Assembly: GCA_937881575.1 (NCBI GenBank)
Contig: CALGEI010000054.1
Location: 1 to 62,105 of the forward strand
Source: an uncultured Flavobacteriales bacterium
GTDB taxonomy: Bacteria; Bacteroidota; Bacteroidia; Flavobacteriales_D; Sanyastnellaceae
Direction: 5' to 3'
DNA: 62,105 nt
Made by a program: the position numbers and the translations under genes. The notes under the pieces are model-generated. The model saw only the letters and a list, made by a program, of their open reading frames with translations. It was not told the origin of the DNA and made no database searches. This document shows, piece by piece, positions 48,165-56,800 of the stretch (position 1 is the first letter of the stretch; every line of letters begins with the position of its first letter).

Positions 48165-50012
48165 TTAAGGGCAGTCCAAGTTGAAGTTGGCCAAAAGAAT
48201 CAGCAAATCAAAGATGTTCACGTAGCCATCACCATTGATGTCATGCGGGCAGGGGTCCTCCTCTGACACTCCAATGCAAAGCGAAAGGACATCATCCCAA
48301 AAAGTACCCGGACCGCACTGATCGGAATTCAAATAGCATCCGAAATCGCAACTCCCATCGTCATTCAATGCGCTGGAATCGTAGTTACACGCCACTTCGT
48401 AGGTACAGCCCGCCGCTACATCCGGACAGCCCGGAGCAAATGGCATGAACAATGCTCCACCCTCCATCACGATGATGTGTTCGTCGATTGGCAAATCATA
48501 AAGTGCATCCACGTTTCCAGAGGGCCACGCCACAACGACCGAATCAATCAAAGTGGCACTACCCAAACCGAAGTGTTCCCAAGCACTGTTTTGCCCCAAG
48601 TAGCTTTCCCCTGCGAATCGCATATGGTACTGGGACATCCCTCCTGCGTGAACATAAATCTTGGCCCCGATGCCATCAAAATTACTCGCAACTCCTTCTG
48701 TTCCGATTTTAATCCAATGATTCCCATTGGGGGTGCCCTCGAGAATCTGAGCATACTCCCCTACGCGGTGCGAGACCAAATCTGGGAATCCATCCAAGTT
48801 GTAGTCCCCAACTGCCGTGGCAAATGACAACACATTGCTCGTGGGAAAATCTCCCACAGCCTCAGTGAAATTACCGGCATCGTTGTAAAATAGTCGGTCG
48901 GGGTGATCCGTATAAATGTCCATTACATCCGGATAGTCCGTGAAAACACTATAGCCTGTCGCGACATGCAGGTCTTCGTAACCGTTGTTATCGACATCCA
49001 ACCAATTCGCCCCCCAACAGACATCATTGACCTGCACACTATCATTGGAGGTATTGCCCGCTTCTAAACCAAAAAAAGATCCATTGTTGCTCAAAAGCCA
49101 ATTTCCATCATCAGCAAATGCCGTCAGGTAAATATCTTGAAATCCATTGTGATCAAAATCGGCGACCGAACCCGACATGCAATTGATCATGATATCAAGT
49201 CCGTAGTTCGCCGCACTTTCTTGAAAAGTGATCATGGCATTGGGCACTTGCTGCTCATAGAATTGATTGGCATAGATCGTTCGATCTCGGATGATGTGCA
49301 AATCCAGCAGGTCATCCTCATTGAAGTCCACCCATACACTTTGAAAGCTCTGGATTCCGAATTCATCCATCCCCTCTTCAATTGTTACTTCTTCAAAAAA
49401 GGTGTGTTCCGTTGCTTCTCCGGCTAAATTTCGATAGAGCTCATTGAACGCATCGGCATCAATCGCTGAGCTGTAATTGGTGATGTGTAGGTCCAAGAAA
49501 CCATCCGCATCATAGTCGCCAAAAGCAGCGCCATAACTCTTACTCGGATCCTGGTCCAGTCCAGAAGTAGCAGATACATCGGTGAACGTGAGATCCCCAT
49601 TGTTGCGATACAATCGATTCGGGGCCAATCGAAATCCCACAAACAAATCCCGATCACCATCGTTGTCTATATCTCCCCAAAGCACCATTTTCGCTTCATG
49701 ACCGTAATCTGGAAAATCCAATTCCAACGGGATGAATCCGGTTCCGGTGCCTTCAAAAAAGTGTATATCGCCCTCGTAATCCGCGAATGTGAGATCATCG
49801 ATGTAATCACCCGTAAAGTCAACAAAGCTCACTCCAGCTCCCAAATACCCGCCGAAATGGCCGGTCTCCAATTCAATGGTATTGCTCACATCCACCAGCT
49901 GTCCCACACATAATTTCGGAACACCAAACACACCCGTCCAAATCAAGGCGAACAAGGTCAGCCAAGAGGCTCGCCTTTGGACAGACTGATTGGAGTGGCG
50001 TTGCACGAACAT
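48165..50012 (-). CDS. FG-GAP/ASPIC secreted protein with single EF-hand C-terminal module (paralogue 1)
   Basis: About 615 aa. The start at 50012 gives a signal peptide ending near CVGQL. The body holds FG-GAP/VCBS-type beta-propeller repeats (GDIDNDGDRDLF, GDYDADGFLDLH, GDYNLDGFPDLV) and an ASPIC/UnbV domain (GIGAKIYVHAGG, YLGQNSAWEHFGLG), the CRTAC1-like layout. The C-terminus has three short modules: a DDGSC cysteine unit, a CGPGTFWDDVLSLC unit, and a cysteine-bracketed EF-hand loop (DINGDGYVNIFD) followed by DLLILLANF. No classical T9SS tail. It is 62 bases downstream of paralogue 2. Confidence 0.85.
   Translation of the reverse strand: MFVQRHSNQSVQRRASWLTLFALIWTGVFGVPKLCVGQLVDVSNTIELETGHFGGYLGAGVSFVDFTGDYIDDLTFADYEGDIHFFEGTGTGFIPLELDFPDYGHEAKMVLWGDIDNDGDRDLFVGFRLAPNRLYRNNGDLTFTDVSATSGLDQDPSKSYGAAFGDYDADGFLDLHITNYSSAIDADAFNELYRNLAGEATEHTFFEEVTIEEGMDEFGIQSFQSVWVDFNEDDLLDLHIIRDRTIYANQFYEQQVPNAMITFQESAANYGLDIMINCMSGSVADFDHNGFQDIYLTAFADDGNWLLSNNGSFFGLEAGNTSNDSVQVNDVCWGANWLDVDNNGYEDLHVATGYSVFTDYPDVMDIYTDHPDRLFYNDAGNFTEAVGDFPTSNVLSFATAVGDYNLDGFPDLVSHRVGEYAQILEGTPNGNHWIKIGTEGVASNFDGIGAKIYVHAGGMSQYHMRFAGESYLGQNSAWEHFGLGSATLIDSVVVAWPSGNVDALYDLPIDEHIIVMEGGALFMPFAPGCPDVAAGCTYEVACNYDSSALNDDGSCDFGCYLNSDQCGPGTFWDDVLSLCIGVSEEDPCPHDINGDGYVNIFDLLILLANFNLDCP
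48168..48251 (-). other. C-terminal half-dockerin-like module, paralogue 1
   Basis: The last 28 residues. They start with Cys-Pro, carry the 12-residue calcium-loop pattern D-I-N-G-D-G-Y-V-N-I-F-D (ligands at 1, 3, 5 and 12, a dockerin-type Asp at 12), then a leucine-rich helix, and end with Cys-Pro. Only one loop is present, where a true dockerin has two. Confidence 0.7.
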
Positions 50013-50074
50013 CTTGCTGAACGTTAAGGATTGAATGAATGAATGAGGATGGATTGAATTCAACTTGGCGCATG

Positions 50075-51901
50075 TTATTCGGGACAAGGCACGTTGAAAT
50101 CGGACAAGAACCACAGTAAATCATCCGTATTCACCAACCCGTCAAGGTTGATGTCCGCGGGGCAGTCATTTGTCGTTGCCTGCACGCATTGTCCTAACAT
50201 TTCATCCCATTCCGTTCCCGGACCACAACTCTGGCTGCCATCGAAACAGTTGAAATCACATGATCCATCCTCCTCGAGCGCTTGCGGTTCATAATTGCAA
50301 GCTTGGGCATACGTGCAGCCGAGACACCCCGTGGGAAGACCTGGACAAGGATCCTCTGCAATGGACGCACCCTCTATCAAAACCAAAGATTGCAGCCCAT
50401 TCACATCGAAATACTGGTCCAGCACACCCGAAGGCCAGAGAATCTCCAGCGAATCCGCCGCTTGCTGATTTCCTAAGCCGAAGATTTCCCAACGGCTATT
50501 TTGTCCTAGATAATTTTCACCGCAAAACGTCATGCGGTAGGTGACTTCACCATCCACATACACCGAAATTTTCGCCCCAATGCCGTCTCGATTGCTTTCC
50601 ACGCCTTGAAGCATGATTTTGATCCACTTGTTGCTATTGGGCGTGCTTTTTAAAACCTGAGCGTACTCGCCCAAAGTGTGAGAGACTAAATCCGGAAAAC
50701 CATCCCCATTGTAATCACCAACGGCACTAGCGAATGACAATTGATTGGTTTGAAGAACATTGGATGTGTCCTTTTCAAACACCCCTTCATTGTTCCAGAA
50801 AAAATGATTCGGAACATCGGGGTATTGCATAAATACTTGAGGATACTGGGAGTATTCGCTGTAACCCGTGGCCACGTGCAAATCATCCCAGCCATCGTTG
50901 TCTGCATCCAACCAATTTGCGGCCCAGGAGGTCAAATGAACTTCTGTACTATCCCCTGATTCAACGACATGCGGTGTAAAAACACCTCCCGAATTGTCCA
51001 GCAAAAAATTCCCTTCAAATAACCCGGCAGCCAGATACAAATCCAAATCGTGGTCTCGGTCGTAATCCGCTATGGACGTGGACATGCAATTGATGGCAAG
51101 ATCCAATCCCATTGCGTGGGCCTCATTGCTGAATTCTCCGTTTTCTTGCCGATAGTATTTGTTCTCGAAGCATAAGCGGTCCTGGATCACATGCAGGTCC
51201 AGCTCATTGTTCTCATCAAAATCAACCCAGTGTCCCTGAAAGCTGTTGTCCATATTCTCGCCGATTGCGGACTGAAGGGTAACGTCTTCAAAAATCCCAT
51301 CTCCAAGATTGTGATAGAGTTCATTGTGCGGGTAATCCTGTCCAATCACATAATTGGCAACGAACAAGTCCAACAAACCGTCCTGATCATAATCTCCGAA
51401 ATTCGCGCCGTAACTCCGTTGATTGGATTGAGTAATGCCGCAAACTTCACTGATGTCATCGAACATCAAGCCGCCTAAATTGCGGTACAGGCGATTCGAT
51501 GCCAGACGGTATGTGACAAATAGGTCTTGGTCTCCATCATTGTCAATGTCCGCCCATAATATGCCTTTCGCTTCATTGGCGTACTCCGGGAGATTCAAGT
51601 AAATTTCATTGAATCCCGTGCCATCACCCAAATAAAACTTGAGCATACCACCGTAATGGGCAAAACTCAAATCATCCAATCCATCGTTGTTGAAATCAGC
51701 CATGCTGATGCCTGCCCCCCAATTGCCTCCCGTGTGGTCTGTGTAAAGATTCACTTCATTGCTGACATCCACGAACTGCGCTGAAACCAGGCACGGCCAG
51801 GAGGTCAATGCCGCGAAAACACCAAAAAAGATTGGCCCGCAGAATCTTTCGACTCCAAGCCACTCGCCAAAGGTTTTCGAAAAAAAAGAAGCATGAGCCA
51901 T
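50075..51901 (-). CDS. FG-GAP/ASPIC secreted protein with single EF-hand C-terminal module (paralogue 2)
   Basis: A 608-aa protein with a signal peptide (hydrophobic stretch about residues 22-40, cleavage near VSAQ) and the same domain order as its neighbours: FG-GAP repeats (ADFNNDGLDDLSF, ADIDNDGDQDLF, GDYDQDGLLDLF, GDYNGDGFPDLV), an ASPIC/UnbV domain (GIGAKISVYVDG, YLGQNSRWEIFGLG), a DDGSC-like unit (EEDGSCDF), a CGPGTEWDEMLGQC unit and the EF-hand loop DINLDGLVNTDD bracketed by cysteines. It is closest to paralogue 3 in the N-terminal half. Function unknown; probably surface-exposed or released. Confidence 0.85.
   Translation of the reverse strand: MAHASFFSKTFGEWLGVERFCGPIFFGVFAALTSWPCLVSAQFVDVSNEVNLYTDHTGGNWGAGISMADFNNDGLDDLSFAHYGGMLKFYLGDGTGFNEIYLNLPEYANEAKGILWADIDNDGDQDLFVTYRLASNRLYRNLGGLMFDDISEVCGITQSNQRSYGANFGDYDQDGLLDLFVANYVIGQDYPHNELYHNLGDGIFEDVTLQSAIGENMDNSFQGHWVDFDENNELDLHVIQDRLCFENKYYRQENGEFSNEAHAMGLDLAINCMSTSIADYDRDHDLDLYLAAGLFEGNFLLDNSGGVFTPHVVESGDSTEVHLTSWAANWLDADNDGWDDLHVATGYSEYSQYPQVFMQYPDVPNHFFWNNEGVFEKDTSNVLQTNQLSFASAVGDYNGDGFPDLVSHTLGEYAQVLKSTPNSNKWIKIMLQGVESNRDGIGAKISVYVDGEVTYRMTFCGENYLGQNSRWEIFGLGNQQAADSLEILWPSGVLDQYFDVNGLQSLVLIEGASIAEDPCPGLPTGCLGCTYAQACNYEPQALEEDGSCDFNCFDGSQSCGPGTEWDEMLGQCVQATTNDCPADINLDGLVNTDDLLWFLSDFNVPCPE
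50078..50164 (-). other. C-terminal half-dockerin-like module, paralogue 2
   Basis: The last 29 residues: Cys-Pro, the calcium loop D-I-N-L-D-G-L-V-N-T-D-D, a hydrophobic helix with DLLWFLSDF, and closing Cys-Pro-Glu. Same length and spacing as in the three neighbouring proteins. Confidence 0.7.
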
Positions 51902-52019
51902 GAACGAACAAATCAGAATGAATTGTTCAAATCATGCAGGTTCCTAAAAATACACAAAACAATTGACACATCCTACCCCTCCCTAACAGACCGTCTTGCG
52001 CGCTCAGACTCAGCAGATC

Positions 52020-53753
52020 CTACATGGGGCACAATGTTCCAAAAGAAAGCAGGAGCAATAATAAATCCTCTACCGTAACCAAATTATCACCATCGAGATC
52101 TGACGGGCAATTTTCAACGCACTGTTGAAGGTTTGGATTCCACATTGCTCCATCTCCACAAACGTTGGCAGCAAACCAACAGGAGAAATCGCAAGAACCA
52201 TCATCGACCAAGGCCAGCAAATCGAAATTGCACGCTTGGACATAGACACAACCTGAGCCGTTATCAGCGCACGTTTCGGCTGTCTCACCTTCTGTGAATG
52301 TTAGACTCAAATTCGACGGCACCTCATAATGCACATCCACTAGCCCCGATGACCATTCCACTCGAATCGAATCAATGGTGACAGCTTCGCCCAATCCAAA
52401 GTGCTCCCATCGACTATTCTGCCCCAGATAATTCTCTCCGCAATACGTTTCTCGATACAAGGGAACCCCTTCGATCCACAATTCCAATTTGGTTCCTACG
52501 CCATCGCGATTGCTTATCGTTCCGACTGGCAATATTTTGAGCCAATTCTGGCCATTTGGCGTGCCCTTCCATACCTGAGCCGTCTCGCCAATACGGTGTG
52601 AAACAAGATCCATAAAACCATCCCCATCAAAATCAGATGTAGCCGTTGCAAAACTGAGGATGGATGGAGACTGAAAAAATGCGATGTCCTCACTAAAAGT
52701 CCCTTCAGTATTCATCCACATTCCGTCAGGCTCATCTGCATTCTGAACCAACACTGCCGGAAAATCATTGTAAGCGGCGATCCCCGTCGTAACGTGTAAA
52801 TCCTCCCATCCATTGCAATCCGCATCAAACCATTGGCCAGACCAACACACTTCATTCATTACCAGCAGAGGCTCATCCAAAGCGACATACGATCCGTCTC
52901 CGTCATTTTCCAAGAAAACATTGCCCTCCAAACCACCACTTAAAAAAACATCCAAATCACCGTCCCGATCAAAATCACAGGGACTTGTGGACATGCAATT
53001 GATGGCGACATCCAAACCTATATCAGGAGCCACATCGACAAAGGTCAATTCAGCTTCATCCCCCATATTTCGATACAATAGGTTGGGATAAATAAAGCGG
53101 TCTCGAACAACATGCAAATCAAGCTTTCCATCCCGGTCCTGGTCCATCCACTGCCCCTGAAAACATTGAAGCAGATCGCCACCGACACCCAATTCTGATG
53201 TTACATTCTGAAATTGTCCTCCACCCAGATTTCGATACAATTCATTTCCAGGTAAATCTGACGCATACGAGTAGTTGGAAATAAACAAGTCCAACAACCC
53301 ATCATGATCAAAGTCTCCGAAACAGGCACCAAAGCTTCTTCGGTCATCTTGGGCAATGCCGCACGTTTCACTCACGTCTTGCATCACCATACCCCCCAGG
53401 TTCAGAAAGAACTTATTGGGCGCCAATCGATACGTCACCAACAAATCCTGGTCTCCATCATTGTCTACATCAGACCAAAGAATCCCTTTAGATTCCGCCT
53501 CAGGTAACGTCAAACCCAAATCAACCTCCTCGAAACCAACACCGTCACCGGCATAGAATCGCAACAAACCGTTGTGATGACCAAATGATAAATCATCTTT
53601 CCCATCCCCATTGAAATCAGCAAAACTCATTCCGGTTCCCAGGTAGCCTCCCGTATGGTCGGTAGGAATTACATACAAAGGCGTTACATCTTCCAGCTGT
53701 CCATTGCCTTGGACGCAAACGAACAGCATAAACACATACAGTAAACTTTTCAT
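52020..53753 (-). CDS. FG-GAP/ASPIC secreted protein with single EF-hand C-terminal module (paralogue 3)
   Basis: About 577 aa from ATG 53753, which gives the clean signal peptide MKSLLYVFMLFVCVQGNGQ. In-frame starts further upstream (53786, 53798, 53870) approach or enter the terminator of the preceding gene and are less likely. It has FG-GAP repeats (ADFNGDGKDDLSF, SDVDNDGDQDLL, GDFDHDGLLDLF, SDFDGDGFMDLV) and an ASPIC/UnbV domain (GVGTKLELWIEG, YLGQNSRWEHFGLG). A DDGSC unit, a CGDGAMWNPNLQQC unit and the loop DLDGDNLVTVED complete the C-terminus. It is 118 bases upstream of paralogue 2. Confidence 0.85.
   Translation of the reverse strand: MKSLLYVFMLFVCVQGNGQLEDVTPLYVIPTDHTGGYLGTGMSFADFNGDGKDDLSFGHHNGLLRFYAGDGVGFEEVDLGLTLPEAESKGILWSDVDNDGDQDLLVTYRLAPNKFFLNLGGMVMQDVSETCGIAQDDRRSFGACFGDFDHDGLLDLFISNYSYASDLPGNELYRNLGGGQFQNVTSELGVGGDLLQCFQGQWMDQDRDGKLDLHVVRDRFIYPNLLYRNMGDEAELTFVDVAPDIGLDVAINCMSTSPCDFDRDGDLDVFLSGGLEGNVFLENDGDGSYVALDEPLLVMNEVCWSGQWFDADCNGWEDLHVTTGIAAYNDFPAVLVQNADEPDGMWMNTEGTFSEDIAFFQSPSILSFATATSDFDGDGFMDLVSHRIGETAQVWKGTPNGQNWLKILPVGTISNRDGVGTKLELWIEGVPLYRETYCGENYLGQNSRWEHFGLGEAVTIDSIRVEWSSGLVDVHYEVPSNLSLTFTEGETAETCADNGSGCVYVQACNFDLLALVDDGSCDFSCWFAANVCGDGAMWNPNLQQCVENCPSDLDGDNLVTVEDLLLLLLSFGTLCPM
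52023..52109 (-). other. C-terminal half-dockerin-like module, paralogue 3
   Basis: The last 29 residues: Cys-Pro, the calcium loop D-L-D-G-D-N-L-V-T-V-E-D (the usual Gly at loop position 6 is Asn), a run of leucines, and FGTLCPM at the end. Confidence 0.7.
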
Positions 53754-53820
53754 CCCAAACGAATCGGGACACCCTGTGCACTTCATTTCCTGTCTCATCT
53801 TATCGAGAAGATACAACATT

Positions 53821-53858
53821 AAACAAAAAAAGGGGCTCAGCTTTCGCTGAGCCCCTTT
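53821..53858 (-). terminator. Rho-independent terminator downstream of the 1559-aa gene
   Basis: A perfect 13-base stem (AAAGGGGCTCAGC at 53829-53841 with GCTGAGCCCCTTT at 53846-53858, loop TTTC) is followed on the minus strand by a T-rich run. It lies 24 bases after the stop of the giant gene and separates it from the FG-GAP/ASPIC trio, which therefore needs its own promoter. Confidence 0.9.
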
Positions 53859-53882
53859 CGGAAAAATCATGTTAATCTCAGA

Positions 53883-56800
53883 TTACTCGCACACAGTACC
53901 GAACGCACCCAAGAACAGGAGCAAGTCAGCAGTCGTTACAGAGCCATCTTCGTTAATATCCGCAGGACAAGGGTTTGAAAGATCAAACTGACATGTACCA
54001 TCGTCATTTCCAGCTGCTGGATCATAATTCGACGCATCAGCATACGTACAACCAGCGCAATCATCAAAGATGCATTCTGAAAGATCTAAGATGTTTGCAG
54101 TCTCGTCATAGTTACAAGCACAAGCAATATCACATCCCTCGATGCAATTCTGTCCACCTGTAGAAATGTAAGCAGGACCGTAAAGCTCACCACCCGTGAC
54201 CACGCCACCGAAGATTCCAGCAACCGACCATGAAGGCTCATTGTTGAACGTATCATCGCCTGTAGTCAGGATGTAGCATCCATCTTCCAAGCAATATGTC
54301 TCTTGAGCAAAGCTACCAGAAGCCAATGAGGTTTCAATTACTACGTTGCCTTCCAAGTCCGTGATAAGGACGTTACATCCAGACCATCCGTCTCCGAATG
54401 AATCGTTCATGGTCACGACTACACAAGAGCCATAGCAGCAAGTTCCATCTTCAATGGTTGCAGTTTCGTCAAAATCACAAGCAGTCTCGTCCGTGCAACC
54501 CGCACAAGTCAGGTACTCACAAGTACCATTCTCATCCGTGGCTTCAACATCGTAGTTACAAGCGAAGTCATCCATACAGCCACAAGTCACGTCACCCAAT
54601 CCGAATGGATAAGACTCCGTTACTAAGCTTCCAGCTGCGCCTCCTTCAGCCAACGTGTTTGTGCCATCAGACACATACCAAGACTGCTCTTCAGACCAAA
54701 GGAACGCACCAGTGAAGTCATACGAATAGCAACCTGGATCCAAGCACAATACGTCTAGACCAAATTCAGCTCCGTCGAAGTTGTCTTCGTCAATGATGAA
54801 CATAGCATCGTCAATCGCACCGGCAGTAATGCTGTTACCGTCCGCATCGAATACTTCGTATCCACCAGTAGAACCGCTGTTACCACCTGTCCATCCGTCA
54901 CCGAATGAATCAGCCATCCAGATGATCAACGCAATTCCGTTAGGGTTAGCGTCACAAGCACATGAAGTGTACTCACAATCGTCAGCATCAATGTTAGCTT
55001 CTGGGTTGTAGTTGCAAGCAACATCAACGAAGCAACCATAAATAGCCTCTTCGCATTCCATCTCGATCTGATATGAACCGCCTCCGTCAAAGATGCCATC
55101 CAAATCATAACCTACATAGACGTAGTAAGTCAACGCGGGATCAGATACAAACTGAACTGCTGCATCATCTTGGTCGAAGAAACCACAAGTAGCAAAGCTA
55201 TTGTCGCTAATCGCAACACTGCCGTCAACTTGGAATACACAACCATAATCACCACAATCTGCAGTAGCTGAGCTATAAACGTGCATACGCGTGTCAATAA
55301 CAGAACCACACGTGTTGATCGTATGCAATTCACCTGTTCCAGCGAATGTGTACCAGACACCTTCATAAGCTGGGAAAGTCAATTCAGACGTTCCATCTTC
55401 AGCAGCCGTACCTGTGCTAGTACCACCAGTACCTGCATATGTAACACCTGCCAAGACTTCGTTTCCGTTGAAATAGATCGTTGCAGTTGCACCGTTCCAT
55501 CCATCACCAAATGAGTCAATGCCTTGGAATACGAAATCTCCTTCAGCCATGCCACAAGCCCACTGGCCTGAAGTCGCAGACCCTTCGAAAACGTTGCCGT
55601 CAGCATCCGTCAACACCCACGTGATTTCACTATCCCATGTACCACCTCCTACGATTACGTAACCCATGTTTTCGCCTTCGGCACAAGCACCACACTGCAC
55701 ATCAGGAAAACCTGTGCCGGTAGCACCACCCATCGAAGCTACTATAACCTCTCCACAAGGAAGGTCAGCAGCATTCTCACAGAGATCATTATCAGGAACT
55801 TCAGTATAGGTACAAGTACCGTCATCCTGGTTCGCTAATGCGTCATAGTTGTCAGCGTCCGCATCTGTGCAACCCAAGAAGATACCTTGAGTTGTGAATT
55901 CAAATTCACCACAAGTCTCAGCATCTGTTGTTCCAACAGCGAAGTAATAATCTGTGTTCGGCTCCAACGTGATGAAGGACTCAATTGAACCGGCACAAGT
56001 GCCTGTAAAGTTGCAACCTACATACGTCGTCAAAGCTTCACAATCACCACCTGCCAAATAAATGGTCAAGGTCAAATCCCCTGACGAGATGTTCGTTGCA
56101 TTGAAGTAGAACGTATCAAAGTCTACACCAGAAACAACATCCGTGCTGTTGAACGTGAACCAAACAGCATAGTTTGTTCCGCCGAAGCTAGGAATAGCCG
56201 TTGGAGACGCACAGCAGTTCGTTCCAGTAAACGTTACGTTATCAATTTGAGGCGTTGCATCAGCACAGAAATCATTGCTTGGGATATCATCACAAGCAGC
56301 ACATTCAACACTCAACAAGAACTCCGAGCCAGAACTGAATGCACTGTACTTCGAAACGTAGATGTAGTAGTCTTCACCAGTCGTGGCAATGAATGCTACG
56401 CTTGACATCAAACCACATGCATCGTCATTTCCAACAAGCAATTCCAATTCACCTTCGTCGTTGTACTGGAATACGTGCATCTTGGTATCACTGACTGGGT
56501 CAGCAAAACCAGAAGTAGATGTCGGCGTATCACATGTATTCGCAAAAACCTGTTGGTCTGAATCCGAATTGAACTCATACCAGACACCAGGAGTTGTGAT
56601 AGAAGTGCCTAGGAACAAGCCTGTTACATTTTCCTGATCCGATGCATTGGACAAGTTTCCTGTTGAAAGTGCTCCACAGAAAACAGCTTCAGCATCTGCA
56701 ATAGCATCATTCGATGGAGGGCAGATACAAGAACCATCATCAATCGTCACAGAAACATTGTAGTTAAAGCAACCTTCATCCATGCAACCCTCAAAATCAC

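Noticed and set aside
53754-53870. Longer N-terminus for FG-GAP/ASPIC paralogue 3
   Set aside because: The upstream part runs back into the terminator hairpin of the preceding gene, and the best signal peptide begins at 53753.
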